The notes beneath the pieces were generated by a model, which searched no databases, was not told the DNA's origin, and saw nothing but the letters and a program-made list of their open reading frames with translations. From the NCBI RefSeq assembly GCF_900185615.1, contig NZ_FYAK01000002.1:434001-498000 (forward strand): a DNA stretch of 64,000 nucleotides, given 5' to 3'. This DNA comes from Photobacterium malacitanum (GTDB lineage: Bacteria; Pseudomonadota; Gammaproteobacteria; Enterobacterales; Vibrionaceae). Numbering within the stretch: position 1 is the first letter of the stretch; every line of letters starts with the position of its first letter. Position numbers and translations under genes: made by a program. Of the stretch, positions 57,287-64,000 are shown one piece after another.

Positions 57287-57311
57287 TTTCTGCTACAACA
57301 TTTAGGTTCGA

Positions 57312-58310
57312 TTAACGCTCAGAAGCCGCTTCTGTTGCAATCTTTAACGCAGGAGAAGTAATCTCTACACGACGGTTCTGTGCACGTCCTTCAGCAGTAT
57401 CATTGCTAGCCACAGGGTGTTGTTCACCCATACCTTGCGCTGTAACTTGTGCAGGATCTGCAACATATTTGGCTAATTCAGAAGCAACAGCGTTAGCACG
57501 TTTTTCAGATAATGTTTGGTTATAAGCCGCTGTACCAGTATTAGACGTATAGCCAGTTACAACAACGGTAGCGTTAGGGTAACGGGTTAAACGCTGCTTC
57601 ATAGGTTGCAGTGCTTTTTCATTATCAGCGGTTAATTTATACTGATTAACACCATAACCTAATGATAATGTTGATGGCTCAATTGTTACCGTTTGTGCTA
57701 CTGCAGGGGCAATAGTATCAACGACTACAGGCTTCGCTCCCCAGTTGTAAACCAAGCTTAAGCCATAGAAGTTAGTATCAAACTTATAGCTTAAATCAGT
57801 ACCGCGAGGTTTTGAGGTTAAATCGTGGTAGTACTGGTATTCAAGACGTGTAGATAAGTGATCGGTTAATTGATATTCAACACCCGCACCAACAGTACCG
57901 ACAACATGATCATCTGTATCACTAACACCATTTCCATGGTAAGCCGTTAGCATGTAACTACCGCCCGCTTTAGCAAATAAGCCCCAGCTATCATTAAGAT
58001 GCCATGTTGCTTTACCCGTTAAATCAAACGCGTGTTGTTTAATATTTTGATGATTAACCTGCGCATCACCTAGCCAAGTATAACCAGTTTCAACCGCAAA
58101 CCATGGGGTAATATTATAACCTGCAAAAATACCCGCACCCAGATCGTTTTGTTTCAAACCAAGGTTCGATGCATGGCCATTCTGTTCAAAGTGTGAATAA
58201 TTAGCATCACCTAAACGAACACCAACATAATAAGGATTAGCAGGAGCTGCTTGAGCAACACCAGAAATAAGAACAGCAAGCGGTAACAGCGCAAAATATT
58301 TTTTAGACAT
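57312..58310 (-). CDS. OmpA-family outer membrane protein
   Basis: 332 residues. A signal peptide (LLPLAVLISGVAQA) precedes an eight-strand OmpA-type barrel (about 22-190: NPYYVGVRLGDANYSH, FAVETGYTWLG, STRLEYQYYHDL). A short linker leads to the OmpA C-terminal peptidoglycan-binding domain, with VTGYTSNTGTAAYNQTLSEKRANAV and GRAQNRRVEI. The frame is open 45 codons upstream, but the signal peptide fixes the start at 58310. It is a paralogue of the protein at 59357-60397, with which it shares layout and many segments. Confidence 0.9.
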   Translation of the reverse strand: MSKKYFALLPLAVLISGVAQAAPANPYYVGVRLGDANYSHFEQNGHASNLGLKQNDLGAGIFAGYNITPWFAVETGYTWLGDAQVNHQNIKQHAFDLTGKATWHLNDSWGLFAKAGGSYMLTAYHGNGVSDTDDHVVGTVGAGVEYQLTDHLSTRLEYQYYHDLTSKPRGTDLSYKFDTNFYGLSLVYNWGAKPVVVDTIAPAVAQTVTIEPSTLSLGYGVNQYKLTADNEKALQPMKQRLTRYPNATVVVTGYTSNTGTAAYNQTLSEKRANAVASELAKYVADPAQVTAQGMGEQHPVASNDTAEGRAQNRRVEITSPALKIATEAASER

Positions 58311-58481
58311 ACTATTTACTTTATATTGATTAATATTAGATTTTTTATTGATGCAATTAACTGCACAGCCACCAATAATGCCAAAATGGTATTTATTTGT
58401 CATACTTAAATAAAAATAAAGCCATTTAGTGATGATTAACATCAAGATTCAATCGCAAAATACCAACAATAGTTCAAATAA

Positions 58482-58718
58482 TCAGTAATGCGTAATTGCA
58501 ATTCCTATCTCAGCGGCTAGCTGCTGCAGTTGCTCATCAGTATCTAATTTCACCGACCAATTCAAACCACTACCAATAGCTGTGATCACATTGGCCCCTC
58601 CAATTAAGGTTAATTCGTCAACTTGTGCCTGCATCGTAATTCGGCAATCACCTTCGATTCGAATAACAACTTCATGTTGAGTCGCAATAATTTTGCCTTG
58701 AGAAAAACTAATGATCAT
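58482..58718 (-). CDS. DUF3389 family protein
   Basis: 78 residues. IISFSQGKIIATQHEVVIRIEG, QAQVDELTLIGGANVITA and NWSVKLDTDEQLQQLA match what I recall of the Vibrionaceae DUF3389 family. It is cytoplasmic, with no motif of known function. It starts five bases after the stop of the thioesterase gene, so the two are co-transcribed. Confidence 0.75.
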   Translation of the reverse strand: MIISFSQGKIIATQHEVVIRIEGDCRITMQAQVDELTLIGGANVITAIGSGLNWSVKLDTDEQLQQLAAEIGIAITHY

Positions 58719-58723
58719 TGTGT

Positions 58724-59152
58724 TTACTGCTTTTTATGTTTTAAAACGGCCATCGTTAAACGACTGGTACAAACGAGTCGCTGCCGTTCATCACGAATTT
58801 CAATCTGCCATACTTGTGTTGTCGCACCAAGATGCAATGGTGTTGCCTTTCCTGTTACTACGCCGCTACGTACCGCGCGAATATGGTTAGCATTAATATC
58901 TAAACCGACGCAATAATAATCAGTGGTCACTGCAAAATTAGCGGCTAATGAACCTAATGTTTCAGCTAAAACGACAGAAGCACCACCATGTAACATGCCT
59001 AATGGTTGATGAGTACGACAATCCACTGGCATAGTTGCAGACAACGATGAATCATCAAATGCAACATACTTGATCCCTAAATGTTCGACTAAGGTATTTT
59101 TAGAGGTCTGATTAAAAACGTCTAACGTAAAAGGTCGTTGCCAAATAGCCAT
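58724..59152 (-). CDS. menI: Hotdog-fold acyl-CoA thioesterase, YdiI/MenI type
   Basis: 142 residues, PaaI-type hotdog protein. MPVDCRTHQPLGMLHGGASVVLAET carries H55 and the catalytic E64. VGLDINANHIRAVRSG and LHLGATTQVWQIEI follow, all close to E. coli YdiI. YdiI hydrolyses 1,4-dihydroxy-2-naphthoyl-CoA in menaquinone synthesis and also other acyl-CoAs. No other men genes are adjacent, so the physiological substrate is uncertain. First gene of a two-gene unit with the DUF3389 gene. Confidence 0.85.
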   Translation of the reverse strand: MAIWQRPFTLDVFNQTSKNTLVEHLGIKYVAFDDSSLSATMPVDCRTHQPLGMLHGGASVVLAETLGSLAANFAVTTDYYCVGLDINANHIRAVRSGVVTGKATPLHLGATTQVWQIEIRDERQRLVCTSRLTMAVLKHKKQ

Positions 59153-59310
59153 AATATTCTCTGGTTAGTTATTAGGTATAACACCTATGATTGCAGAATA
59201 ACATTATGATATCACTCTCAAGATAAGTCCGAAAAAAATACTCAGATTATCGACAGCAAGCGTCGTTCAGGCTTAGTCAATATACCGCTGTTAGCAACTA
59301 ACAGCTGAAA

Positions 59311-59337
59311 AAAAAGCGCCAACTAGGCGCTTTTTAA
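59311..59337. terminator. Terminator after the OmpA-like gene
   Basis: AAAAAGCGCC (59311-59320) and GGCGCTTTTT (59326-59335) pair fully around AACTA. On the minus strand the stem is followed by more T. A small 7-bp hairpin (CTGTTAG/CTAACAG, 59288-59304) lies beside it. Confidence 0.85.
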
Positions 59338-59356
59338 AAATACATTTAAGTAATAC

Positions 59357-60397
59357 TTATTGAGCAGCTGCTACAGCTTCTTGCTCAATTTCAAAACCAG
59401 GAGTCGTTACATCAGCACGACGGTTTTGAGCACGACCTTCAGAAGTATCGTTTGATGCTGCTGGGTCTAGTTCACCACGACCTTCCGCAGATACACGGCT
59501 AGGATCAATGTTGAAGTGCTGAGTTAAGTATGTAGCAACAGTAAGAGCACGTTGCTCAGATAGGTTCTGGTTGTATGCTTCAGCACCAGTGCTATCTGTG
59601 TGACCAACAACAACAAGTTGTGCTTCAGGGAAGTTCACAAGACGTTGTGCGATTGGGTCTAGACGTTGCTTATCTTCTGCAGATAGCTCGTTGCTATCAA
59701 ATGCGAATGGCATTGCAACAGAAATAGGCTCTAGTTGAATAGTTGTCGCTTCAACAACTTCAGCAACAACAGGAGCAACTACTGCAGGAGCACCCCAACC
59801 GTATACAAGGCTCACACCGTAGTAGTGTGCGTCCCAGTTGTATTTAGTCTCTGCAGGTTTCACTTCCATATTGTGGTAGTACTGGTATTCAGCACGAGCA
59901 GAAAGGTTGTCTGTGAAGTGGTATTCTGCACCAAGACCAGCTGTAGCAACTAGGCTATCGTCACGATCAGATAGACCCGTTACTTTATCGTGGAAACGAG
60001 AGAACTGCCATGCACCACCGATCTTAGTGTAAAGATCAATAGAGTTAGTTGGCTGGTAAGTAAACTTACCTACAAGATCGATAGCTTGTTGCTCAACTTT
60101 TTTGCTGTGAGCATCATCATTTTTCAGTGTTACTTCGCCTAACCAAGTGTAACCTGATTCGATTGCGAACCATGGTGTTACGTTGTAACCCATGAAGATA
60201 CCGCCAGCGAAATCATCTTTATCGATAGAGAAAGAGTCAGTTGGGTTAGAGTTAACGTTGCCTGTTTTCGCATCAAAGTCAGCGTAATGAACGCCACCAG
60301 CGCGTGCGCCAACGTAGAATGGATTATCAGTTGCTGCGTTTACTGCACCAGAAACAAGAAGTGCAAGAGGTAAAACTACCAGATTCATTTTAGACAT
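59357..60397 (-). CDS. ompA: OmpA-family outer membrane protein, major-porin-like paralogue
   Basis: 346 residues. The signal peptide ends AVNA; the barrel (about 22-200) has NPFYVGARAGGVHYAD, FAIESGYTWLGEV and SARAEYQYYHNM. A Val/Ala-rich linker (about 205-220) precedes the peptidoglycan-binding domain with VVGHTDSTGAEAYNQNLSEQRALTV and GRAQNRRADV. AAGGAT upstream of the ATG is a clean ribosome site. Codons appear more uniform than in its paralogue, as in highly expressed genes. It has a long AT-rich upstream region. It ties the outer membrane to the cell wall. Confidence 0.92.
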   Translation of the reverse strand: MSKMNLVVLPLALLVSGAVNAATDNPFYVGARAGGVHYADFDAKTGNVNSNPTDSFSIDKDDFAGGIFMGYNVTPWFAIESGYTWLGEVTLKNDDAHSKKVEQQAIDLVGKFTYQPTNSIDLYTKIGGAWQFSRFHDKVTGLSDRDDSLVATAGLGAEYHFTDNLSARAEYQYYHNMEVKPAETKYNWDAHYYGVSLVYGWGAPAVVAPVVAEVVEATTIQLEPISVAMPFAFDSNELSAEDKQRLDPIAQRLVNFPEAQLVVVGHTDSTGAEAYNQNLSEQRALTVATYLTQHFNIDPSRVSAEGRGELDPAASNDTSEGRAQNRRADVTTPGFEIEQEAVAAAQ

Positions 60398-60959
60398 TAT
60401 TTATCCTTTATTATACTTATTACCACTACTGCTGTTTGATCGACATTCCAACATAGAAATGTAATTCGCGACCACATTTTTATATTTAAGTTCAAAAAAA
60501 CAGGATGCAATTTAACAAAAGAAAAAATAAAAATCCATAATAAATAAATAATAACAACCAAACAAAAATATAAACACTTGAAAAATAACAATAAAATATA
60601 GACAACTCTGATTATGTTTATTCAATAAAATACGTAAAATATTTTTAAAAGGAATATATTGCATTCATAAAATAACTATGACCAAGCGTTAATATATTAA
60701 AAACAGATAACAAAACCGCTAAAACACCATCACATAAGCAACAAATACCTATAAAGAATTCAACATGCTAAATAATGAAACCATTTATGAGCAAAATAAT
60801 ACTTTACTATTTTTGATTGGATTTTAATTAGCGGCTATTTCTCTTTATCGTATTACCACGTAAAATAAGTTTACTCATGCATTCAAGGGATTTATTGCAT
60901 ATGCTTTTATCAAATAAGTCCTTCCTATTGTTTTTAGCTGATTGACGTGTTCAAGCATT
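60398..60959. other. Long AT-rich upstream region of ompA
   Basis: About 560 bases between ompA and the divergent oxidoreductase gene. It is very AT-rich with no credible gene. An ompA promoter and a long untranslated leader are expected here but I could not place them. Confidence 0.5.
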
Positions 60960-62432
60960 ATGAATTTAATTGAAAGTAAAGCGACATCCCTTCTCATCGC
61001 TGATTCACCGATCACGGTAGGTATTATTGGTGGCGGCATAGCAGGATCAACTATTGCACTTCGATTAGCTGAACAAGGTATAAATGTTCAGTTGTTTGAA
61101 GAAGGGAAAAGTCTCGTAAATGGTCCGCCTATTTGTCACTTACATGCCGGTGGTAACCTTTATCGTGAGATCTCAGATCAACAATGTATAACACTACTTA
61201 AGCAATCTATTGATACATTGCGCGTTTACCAGCACACCTCAAATATTCGACCGACTGTTATTGCGATTCCTTGCAGTGACGCGGGTAATCCTGATGATTT
61301 ATTGCCACGTTTAACATTATTACAGCAAACCTACCAAGCACTGGTTGCAGACGATGCGAAAAATTGTGTATTAGGCAACCCAAAAGATTATTTTAAACTC
61401 TATCAACGCAGTGATTTAGAGCGTTTAGCATTACACGATAATCCTCAACAACCTTTAACGCCTGATCAATGGATGATCCCAGTTGCTAAATCAATTAATT
61501 TAGATCAATTTAAATACCCATTAGTCATGGTGCAGGAATATGGCTTAAGTGTGTTTAGAATTGCCGCAACGCTGGCACTTGCCTTACAACGATTACCGCA
61601 TTGTCATGTAAATACTAATACCAAAGTGACGTCGTTAGCTGAACTACCTAATGGCTGGCAAGTGAGCTATCAAGATGCGACTAATCACCAACAACAGATT
61701 AATGTCGATTATTTGGTTAACGCTGGCGGCTATCGTACCGGAACAATTGATGATTTAGCACATATCCCCCGTCAACGGATGGTGGAATTTAAAGCGGCCT
61801 ATGTTACCCATTGGCCACAATGTGATGCCCAATGGCCAGAAGTTATTTTCCATGGTGAACGTGGTACGCCTAATGGTATGGCTCAATTAACACCTTACCC
61901 TGACGGTTTCTTCCAACTTCACGGTATGACGCAAGATATTACTTTATTTAAGAATGGCTTAGTTGCATCCAATGGTAATAGTGCTCAACCACAATTAGAC
62001 GCATCTTTTAAAGAGAAATTACAGCAACATTGGACGCAACAAGAAATAGAACAGCGCACTCAACGCGCCATTAACCACATGGCACAGTTTGTTAATCACT
62101 TTGATCAAGCGACGGTTGGTGGTAAACCTTTATTTGGTGCTCAGCAAATTCCAGGGAATGATCCAACTTTACGTGCCGCTGATGTTTCTTATTCACATCA
62201 ACGCTATGCTCGCTCTGAAATTGTTAAAGCCTCATCGGCATTATCTGTCGCTGACGCGATCATTGAACAACTGGCAGCATTGGATTTAATTCAGTCACCA
62301 CTACCGCAAACCCGTGAAAACGCATTTCCTGTGGCTCAGCAATTAAGCCTCAATGAAATCGTTAGTTATGCTGAAAAATTAGCAGCAGAGCGTGGTTTTC
62401 CAACCTCACTTGCGCGCCCAATTGGTCACTAG
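60960..62432 (+). CDS. FAD-dependent oxidoreductase
   Basis: 490 residues. VGIIGGGIAGSTIALRLAEQGINVQLFEEG is the FAD-binding Rossmann motif with the acidic ribose ligand. YLVNAGGYRTGTIDDLA fits the second FAD contact of DAO-type enzymes, and the C-terminal region has GNDPTLRAADVSYSHQR. No membrane segment or signal is seen. The substrate is unknown. The frame opens at TTG 60942; I choose the ATG at 60960. It is a single gene closed by a perfect palindromic terminator. Confidence 0.82.
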   Translation: MNLIESKATSLLIADSPITVGIIGGGIAGSTIALRLAEQGINVQLFEEGKSLVNGPPICHLHAGGNLYREISDQQCITLLKQSIDTLRVYQHTSNIRPTVIAIPCSDAGNPDDLLPRLTLLQQTYQALVADDAKNCVLGNPKDYFKLYQRSDLERLALHDNPQQPLTPDQWMIPVAKSINLDQFKYPLVMVQEYGLSVFRIAATLALALQRLPHCHVNTNTKVTSLAELPNGWQVSYQDATNHQQQINVDYLVNAGGYRTGTIDDLAHIPRQRMVEFKAAYVTHWPQCDAQWPEVIFHGERGTPNGMAQLTPYPDGFFQLHGMTQDITLFKNGLVASNGNSAQPQLDASFKEKLQQHWTQQEIEQRTQRAINHMAQFVNHFDQATVGGKPLFGAQQIPGNDPTLRAADVSYSHQRYARSEIVKASSALSVADAIIEQLAALDLIQSPLPQTRENAFPVAQQLSLNEIVSYAEKLAAERGFPTSLARPIGH

Positions 62433-62453
62433 ATATATACTGCGATAACAAAT

Positions 62454-62485
62454 ACAAAAATAGCTGCAATTGCAGCTATTTTTAT
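62454..62485. terminator. Bidirectional palindromic terminator
   Basis: AAAAATAGCTGCAATTGCAGCTATTTTT (62456-62483, first half AAAAATAGCTGCAA) is a perfect palindrome between two convergent genes, with A and T runs on the outer sides. Confidence 0.8.
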
Positions 62486-62504
62486 TTAGTAACAACAATA
62501 AACA

Positions 62505-63218
62505 TTATTTTTTGCTTATTTCTTTATTACCTATTTCTTTATTAATAGCCGTTAAAGCCTGTTGCTGAGAAGCTAACGTTGCTTGTTGAGTCTTTAATAA
62601 CCCCAGTTGTTGTTCATAATTATCACAGTCTTTTTGTGATACCCAATTCCAACTATTACCTGATTTAAACTCGTCACAGGCCTTTTTAAAGCCTTTTGTT
62701 GTTTTGGTTAATTCAACAATTTGTGCTTGAGTGGCTTCCACATTCGCTTTCATCTCTGCTTGGCGTTTAAAATACTGCTGCGACTTATCAATCACCACTT
62801 GCTGTTTATTAGTGGTGGTTTTTAACTTAACAACTTCAGTATTTAGTTTCTTTTTCGTCACTTCTAATTTTTTTTGACTTACAGATAATTGCTGCTTTTT
62901 TTGTGCCAAAGATGCCAGTTGTTTTGCAAAGTCCTTTTTTTGTTTTTCTGCTAATGCAGTCATTGTCGCTAACTCTGTTGTTGCTTGAGCTAACTGTTGT
63001 TGCTGCTGTTCATTTTTTGTTACTAATGCTTGATATTGTTCAGTGCTATGCTGAAGCTGATCTGTTTGAGACTGCAGTTGTTGCTGACAAGCTTGTAGGC
63101 TAGGTGCACTACTGTTCTGCTCTACTTTCATTCCCACACCATAACCAATTGCACCACCAGCGATGAGTGCTAAAAGAGATAACAGCAAAGGGGTTTTACT
63201 CGTCGACTTAGTAGACAT
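62505..63218 (-). CDS. Membrane-anchored coiled-coil protein
   Basis: 237 residues, not recognised. A short N-terminal tail and one membrane segment (TPLLLSLLALIAGGAIGYGVG) are followed by about 200 residues of Gln/Lys-rich coiled coil in the periplasm or cytoplasm. A break with two cysteines and two Trp (KACDEFKSGNSWNWVSQKDCDNY) interrupts the coil near residue 190. The frame is open from 63257, but GGAG before the ATG at 63218 supports that start. The Gln-rich coil could be a spacer or scaffold; no partner is evident. Confidence 0.75.
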   Translation of the reverse strand: MSTKSTSKTPLLLSLLALIAGGAIGYGVGMKVEQNSSAPSLQACQQQLQSQTDQLQHSTEQYQALVTKNEQQQQQLAQATTELATMTALAEKQKKDFAKQLASLAQKKQQLSVSQKKLEVTKKKLNTEVVKLKTTTNKQQVVIDKSQQYFKRQAEMKANVEATQAQIVELTKTTKGFKKACDEFKSGNSWNWVSQKDCDNYEQQLGLLKTQQATLASQQQALTAINKEIGNKEISKK

Positions 63219-63507
63219 AATCACTTTCTCCATTTTATTTATTGGATTAAGAATCACTAATAGTTTTATCTACCAATGAAGTTACCACTTTCACTGGGAT
63301 AGATTGTTAATTTTGCATCAAATAATCTTTTATTGTTTATAAAATATCTTAATTATTAGTTAATTCGCATCAATCCCTTGCCAATTCTTAATTTTAATAA
63401 TGTGTTTCAACCGTAATATATTGTGATATTAGTCCATAAATATTACCCAACCACACTAGGATTAATTTAACGGATTTCAATACACCGCAAAATATATAGG
63501 TATGTTT

Positions 63508-64000
63508 ATGATCACATCACTGATTGCCTTAACTGTTTCAGCATTTTCACTGCCTTTGCTTGAGAACTCTACCTATAGTCAGACAGAAACTAAATGTACA
63601 CTCACAGTAAAAGAACAACATTTACCAGAGAATACCGTTCTCACCATGTCTACAGATAAGCATAATAACTTTGATGTTAAAATTTACCATCTCAATGATC
63701 TTCAAGCGCCATCTCGAGGTGAATTAAGCCAGCATTCAATGGATAATATCGAACAACATCCATCCTTTGACTATATTGTCGACCACAACTTATTTAAACG
63801 GCTTAATAACCAAACAGCGATTTATACCGCCACCATTGCCAACGATAATTTTAGCCCTCAACGTTTTACTCAAGCATTTAAGACCCACAGCTATCGCACC
63901 ACATTACACCTTGAGGGGCTGAAACCTTTTACTTTTATTGCTAGCCAACGCCAAGCCGATGCCTTTTTTCGCTGTGCAGAACAACAAATATCGACCCTTG
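63508..64000 (+). CDS. Secreted protein of unknown function, C-terminus off window
   Basis: An open frame from ATG 63508 to the right edge gives 164 residues. AGG seven bases upstream supports this start; an ATG at 63502 in frame is too close. The N-terminus MITSLIALTVSAFSLPLLENS looks like a short signal peptide. Two cysteines are visible (TKCTLTV and FRCAEQQ). No known domain was recognised in the visible part. Confidence 0.65.
   Translation, partial: MITSLIALTVSAFSLPLLENSTYSQTETKCTLTVKEQHLPENTVLTMSTDKHNNFDVKIYHLNDLQAPSRGELSQHSMDNIEQHPSFDYIVDHNLFKRLNNQTAIYTATIANDNFSPQRFTQAFKTHSYRTTLHLEGLKPFTFIASQRQADAFFRCAEQQISTL

Overview
The window is AT-rich chromosomal DNA from a marine gammaproteobacterium. 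It most likely belongs to the Vibrionaceae and is perhaps a Photobacterium. I infer this from the family mix: a DUF3389 protein beside a YdiI/MenI thioesterase, a DUF3157 protein, a YcaD-type MFS transporter, paired OmpA-type porins and an E. coli-like cyo operon. No rRNA, tRNA or CRISPR array was seen.

Layout. (1) 1-4690: the 5' part of a secreted Ig-like repeat protein on the minus strand, then a YccS-type membrane protein and a DUF3157 protein. (2) 4762-10139, minus strand: a sugar-utilisation locus with a LacI-family regulator, a GH13 alpha-glucosidase, an alpha-glucoside-type PTS EIICB and an endonuclease/exonuclease/phosphatase-fold protein. A LacI-type operator lies just upstream of the glucosidase. 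(3) 10663-17217: cyoABCDE, followed without a break by SCO1-like and PCu(A)C-like copper chaperones and a small secreted protein. This is a cytochrome bo3-type quinol oxidase operon with its heme O and copper assembly factors. (4) 17361-19028: a long RluA-type pseudouridine synthase. (5) 19335-28087, minus strand: a foreign-looking block, visibly richer in G+C. It encodes a 1752-residue VWA/Ig-repeat exoprotein, a 989-residue transglutaminase-fold protein ending in a hydrophobic tip, and two very small membrane proteins. I read it as a possible polymorphic-toxin-like system. (6) 28272-30491: IS66 debris cut by an IS3-family element. (7) 30492-48428: an AT-rich DNA phosphorothioation island. 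It holds a truncated M15-like gene, a Dnd-associated methyltransferase, a HARE-HTH/Mrr endonuclease joined to dndA, the dndBCDE modification operon, and the convergent dptFGH restriction operon. (8) 48829-52098: an ankyrin-repeat protein, a three-gene cassette with a HicA-like protein, an AlpA-like regulator and coding debris, marking the island's right edge. (9) 52186-64000: core genes, namely rbgA/ylqF, a ycaD-like MFS gene behind a strongly folded leader, a ROK kinase, a stand-alone rodA, two ompA-like genes, DUF3389, menI-like, an FAD oxidoreductase, a coiled-coil membrane protein and a partial secreted protein.

How the parts work together. From established Dnd biology, DndA supplies sulfur and DndCDE put it into the DNA backbone, while DndB tunes expression or modification. 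DptFGH attack DNA that lacks the mark. The methyltransferase and the endonuclease next to dndA suggest extra layers on this core. The most novel candidates are the toxin-like block at 19335-28087, the dndA-endonuclease operon, the three-half-site operator before dndB, the small cassette at 50912-51428, and the RNA leader at 53581-53660.
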